From Rhizobiaceae bacterium CPCC 101076 (GTDB lineage Bacteria; Pseudomonadota; Alphaproteobacteria; Rhizobiales; Methylopilaceae), in NCBI GenBank assembly GCA_003347645.1, contig QDFX01000005.1, forward strand, positions 1 to 64,000: a stretch of 64,000 bases of DNA, written 5' to 3'. Numbering within the stretch: position 1 is the first letter of the stretch; every line of letters starts with the position of its first letter. This document shows positions 27,072 through 37,509 of this stretch, one piece after another. The notes below the pieces were generated by a model. It searched no databases and had not been told where the DNA came from. It saw only the letters and a list, made by a program, of their open reading frames with translations. Made by a program: the position numbers and the translations under genes.

Positions 27072-29315
27072 CTAATCCGGCTTGAACTTATTCGTCCTCG
27101 GGAAGCCCTTCGGAGCCAGGCGGCCGGCGTCGGCGCGGTTGCCCATCCAGTCTCGTAGCTCTTCGCCGGCGAGCGTCCATGTCCGGCCGGACGTATCCAG
27201 CCAGGTCAGGCCCTTGGCGCTCTCGAACGTCCTGGCATCGACCACCGCACCGTCCTTGTACTTCTGCAGTCGAACGCCGCGCCCGCGGGACATTTCGGCC
27301 ACCTGTGCGATCGGGAAAACCAGTAGCTTCCGGTTCTCGCCGACGATCGCAACCATGTCGCCTTCGACACGCGGGGCAAGGCGCGCCTCGCTCTTCATGT
27401 CGAGGTTCATGACGTTCTTGCCCTTGCGGGTCGATGCCACGAGATCGTCCTCGGCAACCACGAAACCGCGCCCGTCGGTCGCGATGACGAGGCGCTTGGT
27501 GCCCGACGCGTAAACCCAGACCAGAGCGATATCGGCGCTCTCCTCAAGATCCACGTGCAGGCGGATCGGCTCGCCCTGCCCGCGCCCGCCCGGCAATTTG
27601 GACGCTTCGAGCGTGAAAACCTTGCCGTTCGTGGCCATGACCATGATCTTGGCCGTGGTCTCGGTCATGAAGGCGGCGCGGAGCTTGTCGTCGGCCTTGA
27701 ACTGCAGGCCGCTGAGATCCTGCACATGGCCCTTCAGTGCCCGGATCCAGCCCTTGTCGGACACCACGACCGTGACCGGCTCGCGCTCGACGAACGCTTC
27801 GGTCAGGGCGGCGACAGGACGGTCCGGCGCCTCGGCGAAAGTAGAGCGGCGCTTGCCGAGCGCCGTTTCCGGGCCAAACGACTTACGGACCTCGGCGATC
27901 TCCTTCTTCACCTTGGTCCACTGACGGCGATCGCTGCCAAGCAGCGCCTCGATATCGGCCTTCTCGGCGCCGAGTTCGTCGTGTTCCTTGCGGATCGCGA
28001 TCTCTTCGAGCTTGGCCAGAGCACGCAGGCGGATATTGAGGATCGCCTCGGCCTGGATCTCCGTCAGCTCGAACTGACGGATGAGTTCGGCCTTCGGATC
28101 ATCCTCATAGCGGACGATGCGGATGACCTCGTCGAGGTTGAGGAAGGCAATGAGCAGGCCGCCCAACACCTCCAGCCGGCGGTCGATCGCGTTGAGACGG
28201 AACTGCGCCCGGCGGATGACGACCTCGCGGCGATGGTCGAGCCACTCGCGTAGAGCAGGCGCCAGACCGAGCACCTGCGGGACGCGTCCCTTCACCAGCA
28301 CGTTCATGTTGAGGCTGATCCGGGTTTCCAGATCGGTCAGCTTGAACAGGCTTTCCATCAGGATTTCGGGATCGACCGTGCGGGCGCGCGGCTCCAGCAC
28401 GATGCGGATGTCGTCGGTGCTCTCGTCGCGAACGTCGGCGAGGATCGGCACCTTGCGGTCTATGACCATCGAGGCGAGTTGCTCGATCAGCCGGCTCTTC
28501 GGCACGAGCCACGGAATCTCCGTGACGACCAGAACCCAGGTGCCGCGACCGGCATCTTCCTTGTGCCAGCGGGAGCGTACACGGAAGCCGCCGCGCCCGG
28601 TGCGGTAGGCATCGCGGATGCCGCTCTTCGGCTCGACGATGATGCCGCCGGTCGGAAAGTCGGGACCCGGGACGAATTGCAGGATGTCATCGGTGCCGGC
28701 AGCCGGATTGTCGATCAGGTGGACGGCCGCATCGAGCAGTTCGGCGGCGTTGTGCGGCGGGATCGATGTCGCCATGCCGACCGCGATGCCTTGCGAGCCG
28801 TTGGCCAGCAGGTTCGGGAAGGCGGCGGGAAGGACGATCGGTTCTTCTTCCGAGCCGTCATAGGTGTCGCGGAATTCGACGGTGCCTTCGTCCAGGCCGT
28901 CGAGCAGGAGGCGCGCGACTTCGGTCAGCCGAGCCTCGGTGTAGCGCATGGCGGCGGGGTTATCGCCGTCGACATTGCCGAAATTGCCCTGCCCCTCGAC
29001 CAGCGGCCAGCGCTGGGCGAATTCCTGCGCGAGGCGGACCAGCGCGTCATAGACCGACTGGTCGCCGTGCGGGTGGTATTTGCCGATGACGTCGCCGACG
29101 ACGCGGGCAGACTTCTTGAACGCCTGCCCCGGATCGAGCCGCAGCAGCCGCATCGCGTAGAGCAGACGGCGATGAACCGGCTTCAGGCCGTCGCGGGCAT
29201 CCGGCAGCGCGCGCTGGGTGATGGTCGACAGCGCATAGGCGAGATAACGCTCCTCCAGCGCGGAGCGCAGATCGACGGCCTCGAAACCGTCCGGAGGGGT
29301 GACTTGCTCGCCCAT
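27072..29315 (-). CDS. parC: DNA topoisomerase IV subunit A
   Basis: ParC is the DNA-cleaving subunit that decatenates daughter chromosomes with ParE. The 747-residue protein carries the active-site Tyr at 125 in [15 protein letters not shown], the preceding region [14 protein letters not shown] and [19 protein letters not shown], and a beta-propeller C-terminal domain (about residues 500-740). The quinolone-determining positions equivalent to E. coli Ser80 and Glu84 read Gln86 and Asp90. The propeller is shorter than in GyrA and lacks a GyrA-box, which distinguishes it from GyrA. No partner parE is in the window. Confidence 0.95.
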   Translation of the reverse strand: MGEQVTPPDGFEAVDLRSALEERYLAYALSTITQRALPDARDGLKPVHRRLLYAMRLLRLDPGQAFKKSARVVGDVIGKYHPHGDQSVYDALVRLAQEFAQRWPLVEGQGNFGNVDGDNPAAMRYTEARLTEVARLLLDGLDEGTVEFRDTYDGSEEEPIVLPAAFPNLLANGSQGIAVGMATSIPPHNAAELLDAAVHLIDNPAAGTDDILQFVPGPDFPTGGIIVEPKSGIRDAYRTGRGGFRVRSRWHKEDAGRGTWVLVVTEIPWLVPKSRLIEQLASMVIDRKVPILADVRDESTDDIRIVLEPRARTVDPEILMESLFKLTDLETRISLNMNVLVKGRVPQVLGLAPALREWLDHRREVVIRRAQFRLNAIDRRLEVLGGLLIAFLNLDEVIRIVRYEDDPKAELIRQFELTEIQAEAILNIRLRALAKLEEIAIRKEHDELGAEKADIEALLGSDRRQWTKVKKEIAEVRKSFGPETALGKRRSTFAEAPDRPVAALTEAFVEREPVTVVVSDKGWIRALKGHVQDLSGLQFKADDKLRAAFMTETTAKIMVMATNGKVFTLEASKLPGGRGQGEPIRLHVDLEESADIALVWVYASGTKRLVIATDGRGFVVAEDDLVASTRKGKNVMNLDMKSEARLAPRVEGDMVAIVGENRKLLVFPIAQVAEMSRGRGVRLQKYKDGAVVDARTFESAKGLTWLDTSGRTWTLAGEELRDWMGNRADAGRLAPKGFPRTNKFKPD

Positions 29316-29361
29316 GGGACTTGGCTAGCGGAAGGCCCGAGTCGAGGCAATGGCCGGTGGG

Positions 29362-29652
29362 CTACAGTCCAACGCCACCGACAGGAATGGTGGTTGCGCC
29401 CTTCTCGAAACCGGCGATCAGGGGCATGGCCTTGCCGATCGCTTCCTTAACCGCCGGGATTGCAAGGGACGCCTTGTGGCTGTCCTCGTCGTCCCACACC
29501 TCGGTGACCCAGATAACGTCCGAACTTTCGGCGTCCTTCGCCACGATATAGCTGACGCAACCGGGCATTCCGGCGCTGCCGGCGAGAACCAGGTCGATCA
29601 GCGCGTCCCTGTGGCCGGGAACCGCGATCATCTTGGCGATCAGACCGTACAT
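29362..29652 (-). CDS. Small antibiotic-biosynthesis-monooxygenase-fold (ABM) protein
   Basis: A 96-residue protein with the ABM ferredoxin-like pattern: LIAKMIAVPGHRDALIDLVL, GCVSYIVAKDAESSDVIWVT and EVWDDEDSHKASLAIPAVKE. Such dimeric proteins include quinol monooxygenases (YgiN) and haem-degrading enzymes. The pattern fits a putative quinol monooxygenase best, but no catalytic residue set can be read. It follows recO by 14 bases in the same direction and precedes parC. Confidence 0.8.
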   Translation of the reverse strand: MYGLIAKMIAVPGHRDALIDLVLAGSAGMPGCVSYIVAKDAESSDVIWVTEVWDDEDSHKASLAIPAVKEAIGKAMPLIAGFEKGATTIPVGGVGL

Positions 29653-29666
29653 TCGAACCCCCTCTA

Positions 29667-30392
29667 CTAAACCATGGCCGCGGCTGCGATATATGCTGCC
29701 CTTACGTCGGGAACAGGAATACCGCGCGGTTCATAGACATCGCGCGACAGGAAAAAACCGGTGAGCTGAAAACCGGCGTCTATGTCCTTGTCGTCAGGCG
29801 CGGCATTGCCGCCCGAGCCGACCAAGAAATCCGGAAGCTTCAGGAGGCGGTCCGCATAGGGAGCGCCGGCCATAGCGCTGACGGCCCTGCCCGACTTCGG
29901 GGACACCCAGACCAGATCGGCTGATGTACCGGTCGCGGCACATGACGACAGATCAAGACCGAAGCCGAGCTCCGACAGCATGGCCAGTTCGAACCGGATC
30001 AATAGCGCCGGAGCGATCTCGTTGTCTTCGAGATGGTCGAGGACGAGGCCAAGCGTTTCGAACACGGCCGGATGCGGGTCGCGCTCGGGGAGCAATCGCG
30101 TGAGCGACGACAGCCAGGAGAGGCCGAATACGGAAGCGCGTGCCTCCATCAGCCGGGCGGCCCTGAGCGTCAGGCCCTCCAGCGCGAAATTGCCAAGATG
30201 CTCGTCGAGCCGAGCCCGCCATTCGGCTCGGACCAGATTGCCCGGCTGAAGCACCGGCCGCTGGGTGCGCGAACGACCGCCTCTGACGAGACCGAGATGG
30301 CGGCCGTGGTCGCGCGTCAGAAGTTCGACAATGACGCTGCTCTCGCCGTGGGGACGGGCGGAGAGAATTACGCCTTCGTCGGTCCAGTGCAT
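29667..30392 (-). CDS. recO: DNA repair protein RecO
   Basis: RecO with RecR loads RecA on gapped DNA. The 241-residue protein has the N-terminal OB domain ([36 protein letters not shown]) and helical middle ([20 protein letters not shown]); it lacks a zinc-finger. It is the last gene of the lepB-rnc-era-recO unit, with no gap after era (adjacent bases 30392/30393). Confidence 0.94.
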   Translation of the reverse strand: MHWTDEGVILSARPHGESSVIVELLTRDHGRHLGLVRGGRSRTQRPVLQPGNLVRAEWRARLDEHLGNFALEGLTLRAARLMEARASVFGLSWLSSLTRLLPERDPHPAVFETLGLVLDHLEDNEIAPALLIRFELAMLSELGFGLDLSSCAATGTSADLVWVSPKSGRAVSAMAGAPYADRLLKLPDFLVGSGGNAAPDDKDIDAGFQLTGFFLSRDVYEPRGIPVPDVRAAYIAAAAMV

Positions 30393-31310
30393 CTAGCGCG
30401 GGAACTCCAGTCCCATTTCTCGGTAACGTTCGGGATCGTCCGACCAGTTCTCGCGCACCTTCACGAACAGGAACAGGTGGATCGGCTGCTCGGCGATTTC
30501 GGCGATCTCGTCGCGCGCGGCCATCGAGATCGACTTGATGGTCTGGCCACCCTTGCCGATGACGATCTTCTTTTGGCTTTCGCGCTCGACATAGATCGTC
30601 TGCTCGATCCGCGCCGAGCCGTCCTTGCGGACCTCCCAGAGCTCGGTCTCGACGGTCGAGGAATACGGCAGTTCCTCGTGCAGACGCAGGAACAGCTTTT
30701 CGCGGGTGATCTCGGAGGCCAGCATACGCAGCGGCAGATCGGAGAGCTGATCTTCCGGGTAAAGCCACGGCCCTGGCGGCATCTCGCCAGCTAGCCATTG
30801 CTTGAGATCGTCGACGCCGTCGCCGTTCTGCGCCGAGATCATGAAGACGCGAACGAAGGGATGCTTTTCGCTGGCATCCTGGGTGAGCTTCAGGAGTTGC
30901 TCGCGTTTCACGAGGTCGATCTTGTTGAGGATGAGGAAGACCGGCTTCTTCACCTGTCCAAGCCGTTCGAGGATTTCGAGCGCTTCGTCGTCCAGCCCCT
31001 TGCGGGCGTCGACGAGGACACCGGTCAGGTCGGCGTCCTTCGCACCGCCCCAGGCGGTTGCGACCATGGCCCTGTCCAATCGCCGCTTCGGCGCGAAGAT
31101 GCCGGGCGTATCGACGAAGATGATCTCGCTGTTGCCCTCGATGACGACGCCGCGCACCAGCGCACGCGTCGTCTGCACCTTGTGCGTGACGATCGACACC
31201 TTGGCGCCGACAAGGGCGTTCAGGAGCGTGGATTTGCCGGCGTTCGGCGCGCCGATGAGCGCGACGAAGCCGCATTTCGTATCTGCAGGCGGTGTCTCGA
31301 TGTCAGTCAT
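30393..31310 (-). CDS. era: GTPase Era
   Basis: Era is an essential GTPase that binds 16S rRNA and supports 30S maturation. The 305-residue product shows G1 GAPNAGKS (residues 20-27), G3 DTPG (67-70), G4 NKID (129-132) and a C-terminal KH domain with VIGKGGQTIKSISMAARDEI. It overlaps rnc by eight bases and abuts recO, so the three are coupled. Confidence 0.97.
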   Translation of the reverse strand: MTDIETPPADTKCGFVALIGAPNAGKSTLLNALVGAKVSIVTHKVQTTRALVRGVVIEGNSEIIFVDTPGIFAPKRRLDRAMVATAWGGAKDADLTGVLVDARKGLDDEALEILERLGQVKKPVFLILNKIDLVKREQLLKLTQDASEKHPFVRVFMISAQNGDGVDDLKQWLAGEMPPGPWLYPEDQLSDLPLRMLASEITREKLFLRLHEELPYSSTVETELWEVRKDGSARIEQTIYVERESQKKIVIGKGGQTIKSISMAARDEIAEIAEQPIHLFLFVKVRENWSDDPERYREMGLEFPR

Positions 31311-32022
31311 GTACCGCCTCGTTGGTCCAAATTCCCTCGCGGATCAAGAAGGCTTCCGCGGCTGCCTTCTCCGCGACGCGCTTGGTGCGCCCCTCTCCCC
31401 TCGCCGGTTCCCCGCCGCTGACGAAGACCTCAACCTGGAAGACCGGATGGTGATCCGGGCCGGTGCGGCCGATCTCGCGATAATCCGGCGTCGCCAGCCC
31501 CCGGCCGTGCGCCCATTCCTGCAGCGCCGTCTTGCCGTCACGCAGATGCTTGCGCGGACGGAGCATGCGGCCTTGCCAGTTGCGATGGATCAAATCTCGC
31601 GCCGGCTCAAGTCCACCGTCGAGATACACGGCCGCTATCACGGATTCGCAGACATCCGCCAGCAGCGCCTTCTTCTTGCGTCCACCGCTGCGAGCCTCGC
31701 CCTCGCCCAGCTTGACCGCCTCTCCAATACCAAGTTCGGCGGCAACCTGAGCGCATGTCTCCGCGCTGACGAGTTCCGACAGACGCTGCGACAGCTCCCC
31801 TTCCGGAACATCGGGAAAGGTCTTGAACAGCAGCTCGGCCACGACGAGACCAAGGACACGATCGCCGAGAAACTCAAACCGCTGATAGCTGCCCGTCCGC
31901 GGATTGTCACCCTTCACCGCCGAGACATGCGTCAGCGCATGGTCGAGGAGTGCAGGATCGGCGAACTGGTAGCCGAGCCGCGCCTCCAGACCCGAGCGGG
32001 CGGCGGCACGAGGGTTCTTCAT
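31303..32022 (-). CDS. rnc: Ribonuclease III
   Basis: RNase III cuts double-stranded RNA, including the rRNA precursor. With the ATG at 32022 the protein has 239 residues; the start overlaps the lepB stop by one base (TGATG). The catalytic domain has YQRFEFLGDRVLGLVVAELL with D54 and the second metal site in LLADVCESVIAAVYLDGG (D123, E126). The C-terminal dsRNA-binding domain is seen from about residue 165 (ALQEWAHGRGLATPDYREIG) to the end. A longer in-frame reading exists but overlaps lepB. Confidence 0.97.
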   Translation of the reverse strand: MKNPRAAARSGLEARLGYQFADPALLDHALTHVSAVKGDNPRTGSYQRFEFLGDRVLGLVVAELLFKTFPDVPEGELSQRLSELVSAETCAQVAAELGIGEAVKLGEGEARSGGRKKKALLADVCESVIAAVYLDGGLEPARDLIHRNWQGRMLRPRKHLRDGKTALQEWAHGRGLATPDYREIGRTGPDHHPVFQVEVFVSGGEPARGEGRTKRVAEKAAAEAFLIREGIWTNEAVHD

Positions 32023-32768
32023 CAGAGCGTATTGAAGATCCGCGACCAACGGACAGTCCAGGGCCAATTCCAGAAAGCCCAGGCATGTTGTCCCTCTTCC
32101 ACCGAGAAGAAGATGACCTGCGCCTTGCCGACCAGGTTCTCGTAGGGGACGTAGCCGACCGCCGAGAGGACACGGCTGTCGGTCGAGTTGTCGCGGTTGT
32201 CGCCCATCATGAAGTAATGGCCTTCCGGCACCTCATAGACGGGCGTGTTGTCGTAGAAACCGTTTTCGACGAGATCGAGCGTCTCGTAGACGACGCCGTT
32301 CGGCAGCGTCTCCTTGTAGCGCGGAACGCGGATCGGACGGCCGGCGTCGTATTCGACGTAGTCGTCGATCCGCTCCTTCGGTACCGCCTTGCCGTTGATG
32401 TGCAACACGCCGTCGAGCATCTGGATCTTGTCGCCCGGCAGGCCGATCACGCGCTTGATGTAGTCGGTCGAATTGTCGGTCGGCAGCTTGAAGACGACGA
32501 CATCGCCGCGCGTCGGTTCGGCACCCCAGATGCGACCCGAGAAGATCGGCGGCGAGAACGGGATCGAGAAGCGGCTGTAGCCGTAGGAGTATTTCGAGAC
32601 GAACAGGAAGTCGCCGACAAGCAGCGTGTCCTTCATCGAGCCCGACGGAATGCTGAAAGGCTGGAACAGGATCGTCCGGATGATGACCGCGATGATCAGC
32701 GCATGCGCGACGACCCGGAGGGTTTCGAGGATCCCCCCCTCGCTCTTCTTCTCGGTAGTCACGCTCAT
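32022..32768 (-). CDS. lepB: Signal peptidase I
   Basis: LepB removes signal peptides from exported proteins at the periplasmic face of the inner membrane. The 248-residue form from the ATG at 32768 (GAGG upstream) has one N-terminal membrane span (VVAHALIIAVIIRTILF), the catalytic S44 in IPSGSMKDTLLVGD, K105 in YIKRVIGLPGD, and the GDNRDNSTDSR box. The other in-frame starts up to 32822 are less likely. It begins the lepB-rnc-era-recO series, after acpS with a gap of 85 bases. Confidence 0.96.
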   Translation of the reverse strand: MSVTTEKKSEGGILETLRVVAHALIIAVIIRTILFQPFSIPSGSMKDTLLVGDFLFVSKYSYGYSRFSIPFSPPIFSGRIWGAEPTRGDVVVFKLPTDNSTDYIKRVIGLPGDKIQMLDGVLHINGKAVPKERIDDYVEYDAGRPIRVPRYKETLPNGVVYETLDLVENGFYDNTPVYEVPEGHYFMMGDNRDNSTDSRVLSAVGYVPYENLVGKAQVIFFSVEEGQHAWAFWNWPWTVRWSRIFNTL

Positions 32769-32853
32769 ATCGCCTCGCATCACGCTGCTCGCATTCTCAG
32801 GGGTTCGAGACGGCCGCACCACGCCGGTCTCTGATAGACGTTTGCAATCCGCC

Positions 32854-33270
32854 TCACAACGATTCGGCCGTTTCGGCTGGTACGGCGCTGATCATCACGA
32901 ACGCCTGCGCCATCGGGAATTCGTCCGTGATGGTCACATCTATCCGCGCCCGGTAGCCCGGGGGAATCATTCTTTCGAGATGAGCCCGCGCGCCGCCGGT
33001 CAATTCCATGGTGGGCCGGCCGCTCGGAAGGTTCACGACGCCCATATCGCGCCAGAACGTCCCGCGACGAAAACCGGTGCCGAGCGCCTTCGAGCAAGCT
33101 TCCTTGGCGGCGAAGCGCTTGGCGTAAGTGGCGATCCGCTCGGCACGGCTCTCGGCCTTCTTTTGTTCGAGCGGCGTGTAGATCCGCTGGATGAAACGGT
33201 CGCCGAATTTCTCGATCGTCTTCTCGATGCGGCGGATATCGACGAGATCGGAGCCGATACCAAGGATCAC
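32854..33270 (-). CDS. acpS: Holo-ACP synthase
   Basis: AcpS transfers phosphopantetheine from CoA to acyl carrier protein. The 138-residue protein has D8 ([16 protein letters not shown]) and E57 in [13 protein letters not shown], the two metal-binding residues. It overlaps the pdxJ stop by four bases (ATGA). This pdxJ-acpS-lepB order is usual in alphaproteobacteria. Confidence 0.96.
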   Translation of the reverse strand: MILGIGSDLVDIRRIEKTIEKFGDRFIQRIYTPLEQKKAESRAERIATYAKRFAAKEACSKALGTGFRRGTFWRDMGVVNLPSGRPTMELTGGARAHLERMIPPGYRARIDVTITDEFPMAQAFVMISAVPAETAESL

Positions 33271-34025
33271 GCGGCGGATCCCAACCGGGCACGGCCAGCG
33301 TTCATGGCGGAACGCATGCGGGCAATGGAATTGCCGAGACCGACGAAGATGCCCTCTCCGATCAGGTAATGGCCGATATTCAGTTCCGCGATGTCCGGAA
33401 GCTCGGAAATGGTCTCGGCCGTCGCATAGTCGAGGCCATGACCGGCATGAATTTCAAGCGACAGTTCAGCGCCTAGGAGCGAAGCGCTCTTGATCCGCTC
33501 GAACTCGGCAGCAGCCTGCGCGGTATGGCCTGCGACCACCGCCTCGCACCACGTTCCGGTATGCAGTTCGACGACCGGCGCCCCGAGTTCGGACGATACG
33601 CGCAGCACGTCGGGGGATGGCTCTACGAACAGCGAGACTCGGATGCCGGCCTTGTTGAGCGCGGCGATGGCAGGGGCCAGCGAATTTCGCTGTCCGATGA
33701 CATCGAGCCCGCCTTCAGTCGTCCGTTCCTCGCGTCGTTCGGGGACGAGACAGCAGGCGTGCGGCTTCAGACGCACCGCGAGAGCGACCATTTCGGGCGT
33801 CGCGGCCATTTCCAGGTTGAGCGGCGCGGACAGTGCGCGAAGCCGCTCGATATCGTCGTCACGGATATGCCGACGGTCTTCGCGGAGATGAGCAGTGATG
33901 CTGTCGGCACCTGCCTGAATCGCCAGAGCGGCTGCGCGGACGGGGTCCGGCAATGATCCGCCACGCGCATTCCGTATGGTCGCTACGTGGTCGATGTTGA
34001 CGCCGAGGCGGATGGGTCTGGTCAT
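33267..34025 (-). CDS. pdxJ: Pyridoxine 5'-phosphate synthase
   Basis: PdxJ condenses 1-deoxyxylulose 5-phosphate with amino-acetone phosphate to pyridoxine 5'-phosphate. The 252-residue form starting at 34025 ([20 protein letters not shown]) matches the family; the longer frame upstream is not conserved. Motifs include [48 protein letters not shown], and [15 protein letters not shown] near the end. It overlaps the DUF2062 gene by four bases. Confidence 0.96.
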   Translation of the reverse strand: MTRPIRLGVNIDHVATIRNARGGSLPDPVRAAALAIQAGADSITAHLREDRRHIRDDDIERLRALSAPLNLEMAATPEMVALAVRLKPHACCLVPERREERTTEGGLDVIGQRNSLAPAIAALNKAGIRVSLFVEPSPDVLRVSSELGAPVVELHTGTWCEAVVAGHTAQAAAEFERIKSASLLGAELSLEIHAGHGLDYATAETISELPDIAELNIGHYLIGEGIFVGLGNSIARMRSAMNAGRARLGSAA

Positions 34026-34561
34026 GCAGCCCCCCGTGCGCGAATGGCGCGAAGAGCGAGCTTCCTGTCGTGCTGAACAGTCATGAGCGAGCGAACGATG
34101 AAATAGGTCACGGCGCCAAGCACCGCGCCGAGGATGACGCTGCCGATCAGAAGCGGCGCGATGAACGGCTCGAGCGCCGCCCATGAATGCTGTTCGATCA
34201 GGTCCTTGGCGGAGAAATGATGTGCGCCGTGGACAAAAAGACGACCGACTTCATATGACGCGGCCCAGAACAACGGAAGCGTCAGCGGATTTGCCAGCGT
34301 CGTCACCGCAGCCGCGGCAATGATGCTGCCACCAAGCACATAAGCGACCGCGCAGGCGATCACGTAATGCAGGCCGAACAATGGGCTGAACGCCGCGAAA
34401 ATGCCGGCAGCCGTTCCAGCAGCGACGGCATGTGGAGATCCCGAAAGCCGCATCAGCTGAAGGCCGCGATATTTCAAGGCTCGTTTCCACCCCATGCGCG
34501 GCCAGACCGCGTCCTGAACGCGGGCCGAGAACGGCTTCTTGGTGCGGCTCTTGAATTTCAT
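34022..34561 (-). CDS. DUF2062 membrane protein
   Basis: A 179-residue protein with a basic N-terminus ([16 protein letters not shown]), the DUF2062 motif ([20 protein letters not shown]), three to four hydrophobic spans and [21 protein letters not shown]. The function of the family is unknown. I chose the start at 34561; the upstream in-frame region overlaps pyrE and lacks similarity. It is coupled to pdxJ. Confidence 0.88.
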   Translation of the reverse strand: MKFKSRTKKPFSARVQDAVWPRMGWKRALKYRGLQLMRLSGSPHAVAAGTAAGIFAAFSPLFGLHYVIACAVAYVLGGSIIAAAAVTTLANPLTLPLFWAASYEVGRLFVHGAHHFSAKDLIEQHSWAALEPFIAPLLIGSVILGAVLGAVTYFIVRSLMTVQHDRKLALRAIRARGAA

Positions 34562-34592
34562 CGCGGGTCTATGCGGGCCGCCGGTGTCAAAG

Positions 34593-35192
34593 TCATGGCG
34601 CGAACGCGCTCTTGCCAAGCCCGCGGCTACCGGGCTTCGTCGCCGGGATCGCGGCCAGTTCGGGCGGCAAGTCGTCGGCGTGATAGGTCGGGATTTCCAG
34701 CGTCGCCAGCGCGACCAGCGGCACGCCGAGGTCGGCATTGCCGCCCGAGCGATCGATCAGGCAGGCCGCGCCGAGGATACGGCCGGGCGTGTCGCGGATC
34801 GAAGCCAGGCATTCGCGAGACGACAGGCCGGTCGTGACGATGTCCTCGACCATGACGACGCGCGCATCGCGCCGGATCTCGAAGCCGCGACGAAGGCGGA
34901 ACACGCCGTCCTCGCGCTCGACGAAGACCGCCTTGGCACCGAGATGACGCGCGGTCTCGTAACCCGGAACGATGCCGCCGACCGCCGGTGAGACCACGAC
35001 GTCGACCTTGCCGAAGGCAGCCTCGATCTTCCGGGCCAACGCCTTGCAAAGGACTTCGGTACGGACCGGGTCCTGGAAGATGAACATCTTCTGCAGGAAG
35101 ACCGGGCTGTGCAGGCCCGAGGACAGGACGAAATGTCCTTCGAGAAGCGCGCCCGCCTCCCGGAAATTCTGCATCACTTCGTCCTGCGTCAT
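34593..35192 (-). CDS. pyrE: Orotate phosphoribosyltransferase
   Basis: PyrE joins orotate and PRPP to form orotidine 5'-phosphate. The 199-residue protein has the PRPP motif [14 protein letters not shown] (111-124) and the orotate/PRPP loop around [20 protein letters not shown]. It lies between rsh (23 bases upstream) and DUF2062 in one run of minus-strand genes. Confidence 0.96.
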   Translation of the reverse strand: MTQDEVMQNFREAGALLEGHFVLSSGLHSPVFLQKMFIFQDPVRTEVLCKALARKIEAAFGKVDVVVSPAVGGIVPGYETARHLGAKAVFVEREDGVFRLRRGFEIRRDARVVMVEDIVTTGLSSRECLASIRDTPGRILGAACLIDRSGGNADLGVPLVALATLEIPTYHADDLPPELAAIPATKPGSRGLGKSAFAP

Positions 35193-35215
35193 CGCTCTTT
35201 CCCGTCTTTGCCGCG

Positions 35216-37423
35216 TTAGCCGTTCACCCGCTCGACGCTGCTGATCACAGTCGAGCGTTTGAGATCGCGGACGATGTCGTTGAGGTGCTTCAAGTCGTGC
35301 ACACCCAGATCCAGCGTGATCTCATGGAAGTCGGACGAGCGCGCGACAAGTGAAATATCGTCAATGTTGCCGTCGTTCTGCGCGATCGTGCCGGTGATAT
35401 AGGCGAGCGAACCCGGCTCGTTGATGCAGGTCACCAGCAGCCGCGCCGGGAAACGCAGGATCGACGCCGCATCCATGTCCCAGCGCACGTCGAGCCAGCG
35501 CTCGGGCTGGTCTTCGTATTGGGCGAGGACCGGCGACTGGATCGGGTAGATCGTCACGCCCTCGCCCGGCGTCATGATGCCGACGATACGGTCTCCTGGA
35601 ACGGCGCCGCCATCCGGGGCGAAACGAACCGCGATGTCGGTACGCAGGCCCAGGATGGGCAACATCGAACCATTGTGGCCCTCGATCCGGCCGGGCTCGA
35701 TCGAACGCAAAGTCGAGCCGTGCTTGACCGCCTGCGCTCCGGGGACTTTCGAGGTGCGGCGCGCGGCCGGACGATCGGCTTTCACTTCGGGATAGACGGC
35801 GCGGACGACATCGTTGGCCAGCATCTCGCCGCGCCCGACTTCCGACATCACCTCCTCGACCGAATGACGCGCCAGGCGCGGCAGCGCGAGCTTCAGCATG
35901 TCGTCCGAATAGGCCTTCTCGGCGCGCTCGAAGGCGCGTTCCACGATCTGGCGGCCGAGACCGGCATATTGGGCGCGGACGGCGGCCTTGGTGGCGCGGC
36001 GGATGGCGGCGCGCGCCTTGCCCGTACGTACAAGCGATTCCCATGCCGCCGGTGGCTGCTTTGTCGCGGCGCGGATGATCTCGACCTCGTCGCCATTCTT
36101 CAGCTCCGAAACCAGCGGCGCGTTGCGGCCGTTGATCTTGCAGCCGACGCAGGAATTGCCGACGTCGGTGTGGACCTCATAGGCGAAGTCGATCGGCGTC
36201 GCGCCGCGCGGCATGGCGATGAGGCGGCCCTTCGGCGTGAAGCAGAACACCTGGTCCTGAAAGAGTTCGAGCTTGGTGTGCTCGAGGAATTCTTCCGGGC
36301 TGTCGCCCTCGGCGATGATCTCGATGGTCCGCCGCAGCCATTCATAGGCGCGGCTGTCCTTGGTCAGGGCGGCGCGATCCTCGTCGGTCGTTCCGTCCTT
36401 GTAGAGCGGATGCGCGGCGATGCCGTATTCGGCGACCTGATCCATGTCCTCGGTGCGTATCTGCAGCTCGACGCGCTGGTGGCCGGGTCCGATGACCGTC
36501 GTGTGCAGCGAACGGTAATCGTTCTGCTTCGGCGTCGAGATGTAGTCCTTGAAGCGGCCGGGCACAGTCGGCCAGGTCGTATGGACGATACCGAGCGCGC
36601 GGTAGCAGTCCTCGGTCGAATCCGTGATGACGCGGAAGGCAAAGATGTCGGAGAGCTGCTCAAAGGCGATCGCCTTGCGCTCCATCTTGCTCCAGACCGA
36701 ATAGGGCCGCTTCTCACGTCCCTTGATCTCCGCCTTGATACCGTATTCCGCCAGTTTCTTGTCGAGCGCGCTCTCGATCTTGGCGATGAGATCGCTCGAC
36801 TTCTCGCGAAGCGTGAGGAGCCGCTCGGTGATGGTCTTGTGTGCTTCCGGAAAGAGATGCCGGAACGCCAGATCCTCCAGTTCCTCGCGCATTTCCTGCA
36901 TGCCCATGCGACCGGCGAGCGGCGCATAGATGTCGAGCGTCTCCTCCGCAATGCGGGCGCGCTTCGCCTCCGGCACGTAATGCAGCGTGCGCATGTTGTG
37001 GAGACGGTCGGCGAGCTTCACCATCAGGACGCGAACGTCTTCCGAGATGGCGAGAAGGAGCTTGCGGAGATTCTCGGCCTGCGCTGCCTGCTTGGAAACG
37101 AGATCGAGCTTCTTGAGCTTGGTCAGGCCATCGACCAGACGGCCGATCTGCGTGCCGAACAGCCGATCCACCTCATCCTTGGTGGTATCTGTGTCTTCGA
37201 TCGTGTCGTGCAGGAGGGCCGCGACGATCGACGCGTCATCAAGCCGGAATTCGGTGAGAATGCCAGCGACTTCAAGGGGATGGGAGAAGTACGGATCGCC
37301 CGATGCGCGCGTCTGACCGCCGTGGGCCTTCATCGCATAGACATAGGCGCGGTTGAGAAGCGCCTCGTCCGTATGCGGGTTGTACTTCCGGACGCGATCG
37401 ACGAGTTCGTATTGACGGATCAT
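35216..37423 (-). CDS. rsh: Bifunctional (p)ppGpp synthetase/hydrolase Rsh
   Basis: Rsh makes and destroys the alarmone (p)ppGpp in the stringent response. The 735 residues contain an HD hydrolase domain ([21 protein letters not shown]48 and H72-D73 in [10 protein letters not shown]), the synthetase with [20 protein letters not shown], a TGS domain ([20 protein letters not shown]), and a C-terminal ACT domain ([20 protein letters not shown]). The intact HD and the RFKD form of the synthetase motif fit the bifunctional class. It lies upstream of pyrE; BenE stands between it and rpoZ. Confidence 0.97.
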   Translation of the reverse strand: MIRQYELVDRVRKYNPHTDEALLNRAYVYAMKAHGGQTRASGDPYFSHPLEVAGILTEFRLDDASIVAALLHDTIEDTDTTKDEVDRLFGTQIGRLVDGLTKLKKLDLVSKQAAQAENLRKLLLAISEDVRVLMVKLADRLHNMRTLHYVPEAKRARIAEETLDIYAPLAGRMGMQEMREELEDLAFRHLFPEAHKTITERLLTLREKSSDLIAKIESALDKKLAEYGIKAEIKGREKRPYSVWSKMERKAIAFEQLSDIFAFRVITDSTEDCYRALGIVHTTWPTVPGRFKDYISTPKQNDYRSLHTTVIGPGHQRVELQIRTEDMDQVAEYGIAAHPLYKDGTTDEDRAALTKDSRAYEWLRRTIEIIAEGDSPEEFLEHTKLELFQDQVFCFTPKGRLIAMPRGATPIDFAYEVHTDVGNSCVGCKINGRNAPLVSELKNGDEVEIIRAATKQPPAAWESLVRTGKARAAIRRATKAAVRAQYAGLGRQIVERAFERAEKAYSDDMLKLALPRLARHSVEEVMSEVGRGEMLANDVVRAVYPEVKADRPAARRTSKVPGAQAVKHGSTLRSIEPGRIEGHNGSMLPILGLRTDIAVRFAPDGGAVPGDRIVGIMTPGEGVTIYPIQSPVLAQYEDQPERWLDVRWDMDAASILRFPARLLVTCINEPGSLAYITGTIAQNDGNIDDISLVARSSDFHEITLDLGVHDLKHLNDIVRDLKRSTVISSVERVNG

Positions 37424-37509
37424 ACCTTACCTGGCGGCATAACCCGCCGCCGCATCTCCCGGTCGTATATGAGGTTTCGCCAGAGCCTTCGGCAAGGGCA
37501 AACACATGG

